Shown: piece by piece, positions 10,373 to 20,667 of the stretch | How the letters are laid out: every line of letters begins with the position of its first letter | Position numbering within the stretch: the first letter of the stretch is position 1 | Assembly (NCBI RefSeq): GCF_011305995.1 | Contig: NZ_CP049910.1 | Coordinates: 1,736,001 to 1,800,000, forward strand | Reading direction: 5' to 3' | DNA length: 64,000 bases | Origin: Diaphorobacter sp. HDW4A | GTDB lineage: Bacteria > Pseudomonadota > Gammaproteobacteria > Burkholderiales > Burkholderiaceae_C | The notes under the pieces: model-generated | The model's input: only the letters and a program-made list of their open reading frames with translations | Told to the model about the DNA's origin: nothing | Database searches by the model: none | Made by a program: the position numbers and the translations under genes

Positions 10373-11585
10373 GGTGGATCGCAATCGTTCTGTTTCGGGC
10401 GACGAAGGGGGCGTGGGTGGCGATGGTCGGCGGCGCGCCGATTTCTTCGTCGCTCAGATAGCAGCCGGGATCGTCGGCCCACGGGTTGCCGGTCATCTGC
10501 TGGGCGCGCACGCGGGTGTTGCCGTTGCAGATGTTGAGATAGCGGCACTGTGCGCAGCGGCCCTGCACCGGGCGCGGGCGCTGGTTGAGGCCGGCCATCA
10601 ACGGGTCGCCCATGTCGCGCCAGATGTGCGAGAACGGCCGTACGCGCACGTTGCCGAGGTTGTAGTGCCACCACATGGTGTCGGGGTGGACGTTGCCGAG
10701 GTTGTCGATGTTGGCGACCATCTGGCCGCTCGCGTTGCCGCCCCAGTCGACGAGGCGCGCGTACAGATCGGGCGCCCATTGCGGCATGTGCTTGTGCACC
10801 CAGTGCAGCAGGTAGATGCCGTCCGCGTCATTGTTGCCGCTGACGAATTCCTCGTCATGGCCCTCGCATGCAGACTGCCAGGCGTGGTCGAACAGCAGGT
10901 CCAGCGCCTCGCGCGTGGCGATATGGTTGGCGTCCTTGTCGCGGTGCACGTTGCCGCGACCGGCGTAGTTGAGGTGCGAGAAATAGAACTTCTGCGCGCC
11001 CTCGTCACGCATGAGCTGCAGCAGCGCGGGGAAGTCGTCGGCGTTCATCGACGTCATGGTGTAGCGCAGGCCCACCTTCACGTTGAGTTTGACCAGATGA
11101 CGCACGGCCGCGAGGCTCTTGTCGAAGGCGCCGTTCATGCGGCGGAATTTGTCGTGAATGACGCTGAGTCCGTCGAGGCTGATGCCCACGTAGTCGAATT
11201 TCGACTGCGCGATGCGCACGGCTGTCTCCTCGTCGATCAGCGTGCCATTGGTCGACAGGCCGGTATAGAAGCCGAGCTTGCGTGCGTAGTCATGCACCTT
11301 GAAGAGGTCGGGGCGCATCAGCGGCTCGCCGCCCGAGAGAATCAGCGCAGGCACGCCGAAGCCGCGTAGATCGTCCATGACCTTGCAGACTTCCGCAGTG
11401 TCGAGGCCACCCGTGTATTCATGGTCGGCCGAGAACGAATAGCAGTGCTTGCAGGTGAGGTTGCAGCGGCGGATCAGGTTCCAGATCACCACCGGGCCAC
11501 GCGCCTTGCGGCTCTGGACATGCGGGTACTGGCCCGTGTCCTCGGCGGTTTTGAGTTCTCGCATGTATTGGCTGATACGGAACAT
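10365..11585 (-). CDS. nirJ: Radical SAM protein NirJ, heme d1 biosynthesis
   Basis: The protein has 406 residues. The radical SAM cluster motif is CNLTCKHC (C41, C45, C48), followed by GGEPLMRPDL for SAM binding. The C-terminal SPASM-like part has CRYLNICNG and a later Cys for an additional iron-sulfur cluster. NirJ acts on 12,18-didecarboxysiroheme, removing two propionate side chains and installing oxo groups. It lies 3 bases after nirH and overlaps nirN, within the d1 heme set. Confidence 0.96.
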   Translation of the reverse strand: MFRISQYMRELKTAEDTGQYPHVQSRKARGPVVIWNLIRRCNLTCKHCYSFSADHEYTGGLDTAEVCKVMDDLRGFGVPALILSGGEPLMRPDLFKVHDYARKLGFYTGLSTNGTLIDEETAVRIAQSKFDYVGISLDGLSVIHDKFRRMNGAFDKSLAAVRHLVKLNVKVGLRYTMTSMNADDFPALLQLMRDEGAQKFYFSHLNYAGRGNVHRDKDANHIATREALDLLFDHAWQSACEGHDEEFVSGNNDADGIYLLHWVHKHMPQWAPDLYARLVDWGGNASGQMVANIDNLGNVHPDTMWWHYNLGNVRVRPFSHIWRDMGDPLMAGLNQRPRPVQGRCAQCRYLNICNGNTRVRAQQMTGNPWADDPGCYLSDEEIGAPPTIATHAPFVARNRTIAIHHA

Positions 11586-11588
11586 GGC

Positions 11589-12071
11589 TTAAGCCTCCTT
11601 CAGACGCAGTCCGGTCTTCTTGAGAATCGCGGTGGAGTAGAGAATGTCGTGCGCGCGGCAGGCATTGCCGAGCAATTGCGCAATGTGCTCGGCCTGAGCT
11701 TCGACATGCGCGCGGCTCGCGCCGTGCAGCATCACGAACAGGTTGTAGGGCCACAGCGGCAGATGGCGGGGGCGGCGGTAGCAGTGGCTCACCTCGGGCA
11801 GCGCGGCGACAAGCTTGCCGAGTTCGGAGACGCGTTCGTCGTTCACGTCCCAGACGCTCATGCCGTTGGCCACATAGCCGAGGCGGTAGTGGTTGGGCAC
11901 CGCGCCGATGCGGCGGATCAGGCCCTGGTCGAGCATCTCGGCGAGGCGCTGTTGCACGCGTTCGCCCGACACGCCGAGCGTGGCGCCCACGGCGTCGTAA
12001 GGCCGTGCGAGCAGCGGCAGACCGGATTGCGTGGCGGCGATCAGGGAGCGGTCGAAATCATCAAGCGCCAT
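11589..12071 (-). CDS. nirH: Siroheme decarboxylase subunit NirH (Lrp/AsnC-like fold)
   Basis: The protein has 160 residues with an AsnC/Lrp-like helix-turn-helix part and a C-terminal RAM-like part, here used for enzyme activity. NirD, NirL, NirG and NirH together decarboxylate siroheme to 12,18-didecarboxysiroheme. Family marks are RRIGAVPNHYRLGYVANGMSVW and CYRRPRHLPLWPYNLFVMLHG; the YRRP segment corresponds to the active-site region. It overlaps nirG by 11 bases and precedes nirJ. Confidence 0.9.
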   Translation of the reverse strand: MALDDFDRSLIAATQSGLPLLARPYDAVGATLGVSGERVQQRLAEMLDQGLIRRIGAVPNHYRLGYVANGMSVWDVNDERVSELGKLVAALPEVSHCYRRPRHLPLWPYNLFVMLHGASRAHVEAQAEHIAQLLGNACRAHDILYSTAILKKTGLRLKEA

Positions 12072-12534
12072 GGCGAATCTCCCCGGTGAGCGGCTGCAGC
12101 TTGAGTTCGACGAAGAACTCTTCCTCTTTCGGAAAGACGGCGACGGCGATCCCCGTTTCGGCCTCGATGCGTGCGGCCACGGCGCTCGCCAGTTCGGGCG
12201 ACTCGGCGGCGATCACGAACCACATGTTCAGCGCGTGGTCGCGGCGGTAGTTGTGGGCGATTTCCGGAAAGGAATTCACGGTGAGCGCGATGTCGTCAAA
12301 GCGCTCGTCGGGCACGGCCATCGCCACGAGCAGGAACTGGCCGCCCGCGCGCTCGATCTGGAACAGCGGGCCGAAGCGCGTGAGCACGCCTTGCGTGAGC
12401 AGCAGGCCGAGGCGCTTGAGCACCTGTTCCTCGCTCCACCCAAGCTCGGTGGCGACGGCGGCGAAGGGCCGGTCCACCAGTGGGAAATTGCCGTGCAGAT
12501 GTTCTACCAGCAGGGCGTCGTCAGCTGTGAGCAT
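12061..12534 (-). CDS. nirG: Siroheme decarboxylase subunit NirG
   Basis: The protein has 157 residues from ATG 12534, with AAAGAACATG context. A longer upstream frame runs into nirDL and is rejected. It belongs to the same Lrp-like family as NirH and NirD, with FPLVDRPFAAVATELGWSEEQVL at the N-terminus and HNYRRDHALNMWFVI as the conserved region. It overlaps the nirDL end by 14 bases and nirH by 11. The G designation follows from order and from the FPLVDRPF start. Confidence 0.88.
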   Translation of the reverse strand: MLTADDALLVEHLHGNFPLVDRPFAAVATELGWSEEQVLKRLGLLLTQGVLTRFGPLFQIERAGGQFLLVAMAVPDERFDDIALTVNSFPEIAHNYRRDHALNMWFVIAAESPELASAVAARIEAETGIAVAVFPKEEEFFVELKLQPLTGEIRHGA

Positions 12535-13570
12535 GTTCTTTCTCCTTGGAAATCTCTGTTGGCGTAGTTGTCGAGAGGTGAGGAACTTGCAGATGAGAGG
12601 CAAAGCGCCGCGCTCCGGTTTGCTTGAAGCGCGTGCGCGAGAACAGAGTGCGGCTCGGAACGCTGTCCAGCACCGCATGGCGAATTGCGGCGGCGATGGT
12701 TTGCTGGACGTTCAAGCGGTCGCGACCATGCACCATGCAATAGAGGTTGAACGGCCAGCCCTCGGCCGTTGCGCGCTGGTAGACCAGCGTGGCACCGGGA
12801 AAATGCGCGAGCGCATCGCCGCAGGCGTCGATGCGGTGCGCGGGCACCTGGAACACCACCATGGCGTTCGCCCGAAACCCGACCTCGTGATGCCGCACGA
12901 CCACGCCGAAGCGGCTGAGCGAGCCGTTGTCCGTCCAGCGAGCGAGCTGCGCGCGGATGTCATCCAGACCGCAACCGAGATGCTGCGTCCACGCGTCGAA
13001 CGGGCGCTCGCAAAGCGTCAGTCCTTGCTCGACCAGCGCGGCCAGTGGTTCTTCGTCCATGCCGATGGGCTCGGCGGCGATGCGGGTTCGGCCGCTCGTT
13101 TGCTGATCGTGCGAAGTGATGCTGAGATCAAATGCCGTATCGATGCGGAACGCTCGCAGCATGGGCAGGCGCAACGTGCGCAGGCCGCAGGCGGCTTCGA
13201 TGTGCTGCAGTTGCTGCTCGACCTCCCAGGCATCGCGTCCGGTCACCACGAACCAGAGGTTGATCTCATGTTCGCGTTCATAGTTGTGATTGACTCCGGG
13301 CTGGGCCGAAACGATGGCCGCCACGCGCTCCAGCATTTGCGGTGGAACGGCCATCGCAGCCAGCAGCGATGCGCCACCGGCACCCGGCGCGAACACCCCG
13401 CCGATGCGGCTGAATGCACCCAGATTCTGGAGGCGCTGATAACGGTCCAGCACCTGCCTGCCGCGCAACCCGAGCGTCTCGCCGATGGTCGCGAACGGTT
13501 CGTCGACCAGCGGGAAGTCGCGCTGCCATTGGTTAAGCAGGGCGAGGGCGGTGCGGTCGGCTTGTGGCAT
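12521..13570 (-). CDS. nirDL: Fused siroheme decarboxylase NirD-NirL
   Basis: The protein has 349 residues from ATG 13570. It is two Lrp-like siroheme decarboxylase modules in one chain. Residues about 1-160 contain HNYEREHEINLWFVVTG (NirD-like). Residues about 175-330 contain VYQRATAEGWPFNLYCMVHG (NirL-like). Some denitrifiers encode these as separate nirD and nirL genes. It begins 2 bases after nirF and overlaps nirG. Start choice follows MPQADRTALALLNQWQRDFPLV, the typical N-terminus. Confidence 0.9.
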   Translation of the reverse strand: MPQADRTALALLNQWQRDFPLVDEPFATIGETLGLRGRQVLDRYQRLQNLGAFSRIGGVFAPGAGGASLLAAMAVPPQMLERVAAIVSAQPGVNHNYEREHEINLWFVVTGRDAWEVEQQLQHIEAACGLRTLRLPMLRAFRIDTAFDLSITSHDQQTSGRTRIAAEPIGMDEEPLAALVEQGLTLCERPFDAWTQHLGCGLDDIRAQLARWTDNGSLSRFGVVVRHHEVGFRANAMVVFQVPAHRIDACGDALAHFPGATLVYQRATAEGWPFNLYCMVHGRDRLNVQQTIAAAIRHAVLDSVPSRTLFSRTRFKQTGARRFASHLQVPHLSTTTPTEISKEKEHAHS

Positions 13571-13572
13571 GG

Positions 13573-14784
13573 TCAAAGCCCCATGCGGTGTGCGCGTGCC
13601 GTGAAGAAGATGCCGCTCGGCGCGTTGACGGACAGACTGGCGAGCAACTGCTGCGTGTGGGTGTCGAACACCTGCACCTGATTGCTGTCTCGGCAGCTGA
13701 TCCAGACCGACTGGCCGCGCGGTGCGAATTCCATGTGCATGACGGCCTTGCCGGGGTGGAGCGTCGCAACCACGCGCTGGCTGGGCGTGTCGATGACCTG
13801 CACCTTGTCGTAGTCGGGCACGGAGAAGTTCACCCAGACTTGGCGACCGTCGGGCCGCGCCATCACGAAGACCGGCTGCCCGGCGACCGGAATGCGGGCG
13901 ACTTCGGTCCAACTGGTCGTGTCGACCACCAGCACCTCGTGGCGACCAATGGCGGGCAGATACGCATACGGCCCCGCGATGGCCCAGCCGCGCAGATGCG
14001 GCATCTTGTAGACGGGCAGGGGCGCTTCGCCGCGTCCGTAGCCCGAAAGAATGCGGCGCGCGCGCGGTTCCTCGTCCCACAGATCGACGAGCGCGAGCCC
14101 GTCTTCGCCGAACAATCCGGCGATGTAGTGGCGGCCATTGGGCGTGATGAGTGCGTCATACGGTTGATGGCCGATGTGGGGCAGCGTAGTGACGCGCGGC
14201 TTGCGCGGGTCACTGCAGTCGGCGATGCAGATCGCATCGGCATCGAAGAGGCTGTAGATGAAGCGCTGCTGCGGCAGATCGGCGAGGCCGACGACGCGCG
14301 AGGGCTTGCCGTCGGCCGTGCTGGCGGGCAGGTCGGCCAGCAGGTTGAGCTTGGGGCAGAACAGCTTGACGCCGCCGGGTGTGTAGTTCTGCGCGGCGAT
14401 CACATTGCCCTTGGCGGTGATCGCGCCGCCGATGGAATTGCCCGCCTGCATCACGCGGTGGACGATGGACTGGGTGAGCAGATCGACCTTGGTGAGACCG
14501 CCATCGCGGCCGAAGACAAAGGCGTAGCGTTCGTCGCGCGAGAACACCACCGAGGCGTGTGAGAGATCGCCGAGGCCCTGCACCCAGCCGATGGTCTCGA
14601 GCGTGGTGGTGTTGACGAGGGTGAGCGAGCCGCTTGCGCGCTCGATCACTACGCCAAGATCACCAGTGCCGCGCAAGGTGGTGGCGGGGCTTGTGGTGGT
14701 GCCGGGAGTGCTCGAAGTGGAGGCGACAGCCGAGGCCAACGGTGCCAGTGCGGCGGCTGCGCAGATCAGTGTGCGTCGTTTCAT
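13573..14784 (-). CDS. nirF: NirF, periplasmic heme d1 biosynthesis protein
   Basis: The protein has 403 residues with a signal peptide (MKRRTLICAAAALAPLASAVAS) followed by a beta-propeller homologous to the d1 domain of NirS, with no cytochrome c motif. NirF acts late in heme d1 synthesis in the periplasm, proposed as a dehydrogenase or d1 carrier working with NirN and NirS. Repeat-blade segments such as YAFVFGRDGGLTKVDL and MHMEFAPRGQSVWIS are visible. It sits 16 bases after nirC and 2 before nirDL. Confidence 0.93.
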   Translation of the reverse strand: MKRRTLICAAAALAPLASAVASTSSTPGTTTSPATTLRGTGDLGVVIERASGSLTLVNTTTLETIGWVQGLGDLSHASVVFSRDERYAFVFGRDGGLTKVDLLTQSIVHRVMQAGNSIGGAITAKGNVIAAQNYTPGGVKLFCPKLNLLADLPASTADGKPSRVVGLADLPQQRFIYSLFDADAICIADCSDPRKPRVTTLPHIGHQPYDALITPNGRHYIAGLFGEDGLALVDLWDEEPRARRILSGYGRGEAPLPVYKMPHLRGWAIAGPYAYLPAIGRHEVLVVDTTSWTEVARIPVAGQPVFVMARPDGRQVWVNFSVPDYDKVQVIDTPSQRVVATLHPGKAVMHMEFAPRGQSVWISCRDSNQVQVFDTHTQQLLASLSVNAPSGIFFTARAHRMGL

Positions 14785-14800
14785 GGCGTCCGGTTCCTTT

Positions 14801-15169
14801 TTAGTTCTGTGTGGGGAAGCCTTGCGAGAGCCGTTCGGCGATCCATCTCGCCTCGCGTTCAGTGAGCAGGGCCTTCCAGGGCGGCATGGGCGTTCCCGGA
14901 AGGCCGTGGGTGATGACGGCGGCGAGCCACGGGGCCGGCTTGTTCACCAAGGCGTCCTTGGTGAGCGCCGGCCCGAGTCCGCCGGTGAGCTGCATGCCAT
15001 GGCATGAGCCACAGTCCTGCCGCACCATGCGTACGAGCTGCGTCTCGCGCTCGGCGCTCAACTCGCTTGACCCTACATCGGCCAGCACGCAGGCCGATGC
15101 CGAGAGGGATGCGAGCGCCATGGCAAAGCGTGCAAGCCATGCAAGGTGGTGGACAGGAAAGAGGGTCAT
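14801..15169 (-). CDS. nirC: Small periplasmic cytochrome c NirC
   Basis: The protein has 122 residues from ATG 15169. A signal peptide (about 1-31) is followed by one heme-binding motif CGSCH at 53-57 and a likely distal Met in GTPMPPW. NirC-type cytochromes donate electrons to NirS or take part in heme d1 maturation. No cytochrome c551 (NirM) gene is in the window, so NirC may be a local donor. It is 17 bases after nirS. Confidence 0.88.
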   Translation of the reverse strand: MTLFPVHHLAWLARFAMALASLSASACVLADVGSSELSAERETQLVRMVRQDCGSCHGMQLTGGLGPALTKDALVNKPAPWLAAVITHGLPGTPMPPWKALLTEREARWIAERLSQGFPTQN

Positions 15170-15186
15170 GTCAGCGGCCTCCGCGT

Positions 15187-17115
<1,929 letters not shown>

Positions 17116-17178
17116 AGGCAATTGGGGCAAGGCTTGAACATGCTCTTAGGCACTGAAACCCACAGAAAAGAGGCTGCG

Positions 17179-18006
17179 ATGAACATGGTCGAAGATGCAA
17201 TCCGCAAGGCGTGCGCGCCGCAGGGACCTGGTGGCACATGCCCCGGCAAGGTCACGCTGGTGGGCTCGGGGCCGGGCGACCCGGAACTCCTCACCCTGCG
17301 CGCGGTGAAGGCCTTGCGCGGTGCGCGGCTGGTACTCTACGACCAATTGGTGAGCAAAGAGGTGCTGCGCTTTGCGGGCGACGAGGCCGATCTGATCTAC
17401 GTGGGCAAGCACGCGGGCCACCACACTATGCCGCAGGAGGACATCATCGACCTGATGGTGCGTCTGGCCCTGAGCGGCCGGAACGTGGTGCGGCTCAAGG
17501 GCGGCGACGGCTTCATCTTCGGCCGGGGTGGCGAAGAGGCGCAGGCGCTGGCGCTGGCTGGTATTCCGTTCGAGGTGATTCCGGGCATTTCGGCGGCGCA
17601 GGGGGCCGGGGCCTATGCGGGCATTCCGCTCACCCACCGCGATCATGCCGCGACGCTGGTCTATGCCACCGGCCATCTGCGTGGCGAGCACGATGCCGAG
17701 CTGGACTGGGAAGCACTGGCAAGGCCGCGCCAGACCGTGGTGTTCTACATGGGCATCGCCAACCTGCCGGTGATCTGCCGCGAGCTGCAAAACCATGGCC
17801 TGCCGGGCAGTATGCCGGCGGCGCTGGTGGAGCAGGCGAGCCTGCCCACCCAGCGTTGCATCTGCGGCACGTTGAAGACCCTGACGGCGCTCGCGGCAGA
17901 GCATCAGGTGAAGCCGCCAGCCCTGATCATTGTGGGCGAGGTGGTGAGCCTGCAGCCGGTCCTGGCCGGGGCCATGCAAGCGCCGACCTCGTTGACGGAG
18001 GGCTGA
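17179..18006 (+). CDS. nirE: Uroporphyrinogen-III C-methyltransferase NirE (SUMT)
   Basis: The protein has 275 residues from ATG 17179, with AGAGG upstream; an earlier TTG start at 17122 is rejected. Features of the SUMT/CobA family are VTLVGSGPGDPELLTLRAVKAL, VYVGKHAGHH-like segment IYVGKHAGHHTMPQ, VRLKGGDGFIFGRGGEE and VIPGISAAQGAGAYAGIPLTHR. It methylates uroporphyrinogen III to precorrin-2, the first step toward siroheme and heme d1. A cobA role cannot be excluded by sequence; divergence from nirS favours nirE. Confidence 0.92.
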   Translation: MNMVEDAIRKACAPQGPGGTCPGKVTLVGSGPGDPELLTLRAVKALRGARLVLYDQLVSKEVLRFAGDEADLIYVGKHAGHHTMPQEDIIDLMVRLALSGRNVVRLKGGDGFIFGRGGEEAQALALAGIPFEVIPGISAAQGAGAYAGIPLTHRDHAATLVYATGHLRGEHDAELDWEALARPRQTVVFYMGIANLPVICRELQNHGLPGSMPAALVEQASLPTQRCICGTLKTLTALAAEHQVKPPALIIVGEVVSLQPVLAGAMQAPTSLTEG

Positions 18007-18073
18007 AGTCGCGTTCTCGCTGCTAAAGGTTACCGGATTGAGGCATCATGGATGCCAAATTCCGAAAAGCCCA

Positions 18074-19564
18074 ATGCAACAAGACATTCTCATCAACTGG
18101 TCGCCACAGGAAACCCGCGTCGCGGTGGTGGAGCACGGAGCGGTTCAGGAACTGCACGTCGAGCGCACGCTGGAACGCGGCCTGGTCGGCAACATCTACT
18201 TAGGCAAGGTCTCGCGCGTGCTGCCCGGCATGCAGTCCGCCTTTATCGACATCGGCCTTGAACGTGCGGCCTTTCTGCACGTGGCCGATGTCTGGCAACG
18301 CAACGAGGGCGGCGAGCCGCCCATGGCCATGCGCAACAAGACCGAGCCGCTGGTGCCCATCGAAAAACAGGTCTTCGAAGGCCAGGCGCTGATGGTGCAG
18401 GTCATCAAGGACCCCATCGGCACCAAGGGCGCGCGCCTATCCACGCAGGTCAGCATTGCGGGGCGCCTGCTGGTGTTTCTGCCGCAGGACGACCACGTCG
18501 GCGTGTCGCAGAAGATTCCGCTCAACGAACGCGAGGCCCTGCGCAACCGGCTACAGGCGCTGGTGGGCGACAAGTCCACGGGCGGCGGTGGCGGCTTCAT
18601 CCTGCGCACCAACGGCGAGGATGCGACCGACGAAGAGCTGGCCGAGGACATCGCCTATCTGCGCAAGACCTGGAGCGGCATCCGCGAAGCCGCGCTGCGC
18701 CAGCCACCCAAGAGCCTGCTCTATCAGGATTTGAATCTGCTGCAGCGCGTGCTGCGCGATCTGGTGAGCGAGCACACGCAATCGATCCGCATCGATTCGC
18801 GTGAGCAGTTCGCCGTGATGCAGGACTTCGGCAAGGAGTTCATGCCCGCCGCAGCGGCCAAGTTGCAGCTCTACAAGATGGAGCGGCCGATCTTTGACCT
18901 GTACTCCATCGACGAGGATGTGGCGAAGGCGCTAGGAAAACGGGTGGATCTGAAGTCCGGCGGCTACCTGATCGTCGACCAGACCGAGGCGCTCACCACC
19001 ATCGACGTGAACACCGGCGGCTATGTGGGTGCGCGTAATTTCGACGACACCATCTTCAAGACCAACCTCGAAGCCGCAGGCGCCATCGCGCGTCAGCTGC
19101 GCCTGCGCAATCTGGGCGGCATTGTCATCGTCGACTTCATCGACATGGTGCGCGAAGAGCATCAGGGTCAGGTGCTCAGCGAATTCCGCAAACAGCTCTC
19201 GCGCGACCGCGTGAAAACCATGGTTGGCACCTTCTCACAACTCGGCCTCGTTGAGATGACCCGCAAGCGCACCCGCGAATCGCTGGCCCACATGCTCTGC
19301 GAGCCATGCCCCACCTGCCAGGGCGTCGGGCAGGTCAAAACTTCGCGCACGATCTGCTACGAGATCCTGCGAGAACTCCTGCGCGAAGCCCGCCAGTTCA
19401 ATCCCAAGGAATTCCGCGTGATCGCCTCAGCCAAGGTGGTCGAACTGTTTCTCGATGAGGAAAGCCAGCATCTGGCCGGGCTGTCGGACTTCATCGGCAA
19501 GCCGATCTCGCTGCATTCGGAAAACGATATGGCGCAAGAGCAGTACGACATTGTGCTGATGTGA
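18074..19564 (+). CDS. rng: Ribonuclease G
   Basis: The protein has 496 residues from ATG 18074, where MQQDILINWSPQETRVAVVE matches the RNase G start. An upstream TTG start at 18038 is rejected. An N-terminal S1 RNA-binding domain (about 35-130) is followed by the RNase E/G catalytic domain, with ALTTIDVNTGGYVGARN and VIVDFIDM carrying the metal-binding Asp residues. The zinc-link motif CEPCPTCQGVG is also present. It processes 16S rRNA 5' ends and turns over mRNA. In many relatives it directly follows maf; here 15.7 kb of denitrification genes separate the two. Confidence 0.96.
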   Translation: MQQDILINWSPQETRVAVVEHGAVQELHVERTLERGLVGNIYLGKVSRVLPGMQSAFIDIGLERAAFLHVADVWQRNEGGEPPMAMRNKTEPLVPIEKQVFEGQALMVQVIKDPIGTKGARLSTQVSIAGRLLVFLPQDDHVGVSQKIPLNEREALRNRLQALVGDKSTGGGGGFILRTNGEDATDEELAEDIAYLRKTWSGIREAALRQPPKSLLYQDLNLLQRVLRDLVSEHTQSIRIDSREQFAVMQDFGKEFMPAAAAKLQLYKMERPIFDLYSIDEDVAKALGKRVDLKSGGYLIVDQTEALTTIDVNTGGYVGARNFDDTIFKTNLEAAGAIARQLRLRNLGGIVIVDFIDMVREEHQGQVLSEFRKQLSRDRVKTMVGTFSQLGLVEMTRKRTRESLAHMLCEPCPTCQGVGQVKTSRTICYEILRELLREARQFNPKEFRVIASAKVVELFLDEESQHLAGLSDFIGKPISLHSENDMAQEQYDIVLM

Positions 19565-19647
19565 GAAGCTGCGGCAGGCCAGACAGAGTGTCGATCAGAG
19601 CTTGAGGCTTTTCTGTCTTTGCTTTTCGCGACGTTCTTTTGCGACAG

Positions 19648-20667
19648 TCAATCGACGGTGATGTTTGATTCCTTGATGAGCTTTGCGTACGACGCGCGCT
19701 CGTCCTTGACCAACTGAGCCAGAGCGGCGCTGCTGCCGCGCAGCGGGACGTTGCCGCTGTTCTGGAGTTGCACGGTCAGCGCAGCTCCGTTCAGGGCCTC
19801 CTGCATGACGGCGTTGAGGCGCGCCACGACATCGGGTGGCGTGCGCGCTGGAGCAAACACGGCGAACCAGTTGCTGGCGACGAAGCCGGGCAGTCCAGCT
19901 TCGCGCATGGTGGGCAATTGGGGCAGTACGGATTCGCGTTCCGCGCCGGTGGTGGCGAGCGCGTTGAGCGCACCTGCCTTCACCTGCCCGAGCACGGTCG
20001 GCACAGAATCGAACAGCAGATCGATGTTGCCGCCGGCCAGATCTGTCAGCGCGGGGGTGGTGCCTTTGTAGGGGATGTGGCGCAGTTGGATCGACGCGGC
20101 GCGTTGAAAGGCTGCTGCGGCGAGATGGGTGTTGGAGCCATTGCCGGCTGAGCCGATGGTCAGTTCGCCTGGACGTTGACGCGCGTGGGCAATGACGTCA
20201 GCCAATTGCTTGTAGGGCAAGCCCTTGCGCGCGAGAAGCACGTAGCCGAAGCGCGCGACCGCGCCTACGGGCGTGAAGTCCTTGTCGGCGTCATAGGGCA
20301 GGTTGGGCATGAGCACCGGATTGATGACGAAATTGGCCGCACTGCCCAGCAGCAGTGTGTGGCCATCGGCATCGGACGTGGCTACCAGGCGCGATGCGAT
20401 GGCACCTCCGGCGCCGGGGCGGTTGTCGACGATGACCTGCTGTCCGAGTGGCCTGGAGATAGATTGGGCGAGCGCCCGTGCCACGAAGTCACTGCCACCG
20501 CCCGGTGCGAAGCCGACGACCAGACGCAACGGTTTGTCGGGCCAAGCGGCAGCGCGGCTTGTCATGGGCAGCAGCGCGATGAGCGCTGCGGTTTGAAGGA
20601 ACTGTCTGCGACAAAGGATGTGCATGGTGGGGCTCGCGGTGAATTGTCGTGAAGGCTGCTGTGTCAT
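19648..20667 (-). CDS. Bug/TctC-family periplasmic solute-binding protein
   Basis: The protein has 339 residues. The N-terminal segment CRRQFLQTAALIALLPMTSRAAA looks like a twin-arginine or Sec signal. The mature part shows Bug family marks: FAPGGGSDFVARALAQ, VDNRPGAGGAIAS and HIPYKGTTPALTDLAGG. Bug proteins bind small carboxylates or aromatic acids in the periplasm. No TctA or TctB membrane gene is nearby. Its start overlaps the CoA-transferase stop by 4 bases, so it may bind the substrate of this locus. Confidence 0.9.
   Translation of the reverse strand: MTQQPSRQFTASPTMHILCRRQFLQTAALIALLPMTSRAAAWPDKPLRLVVGFAPGGGSDFVARALAQSISRPLGQQVIVDNRPGAGGAIASRLVATSDADGHTLLLGSAANFVINPVLMPNLPYDADKDFTPVGAVARFGYVLLARKGLPYKQLADVIAHARQRPGELTIGSAGNGSNTHLAAAAFQRAASIQLRHIPYKGTTPALTDLAGGNIDLLFDSVPTVLGQVKAGALNALATTGAERESVLPQLPTMREAGLPGFVASNWFAVFAPARTPPDVVARLNAVMQEALNGAALTVQLQNSGNVPLRGSSAALAQLVKDERASYAKLIKESNITVD

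Noticed and set aside
19581..19618. AGACAGA...TCTGTCT repeat after rng as a terminator
   Set aside because: The loop is about 24 bases and the stem only 7; the T-rich tail is not continuous, so it is too weak to list.
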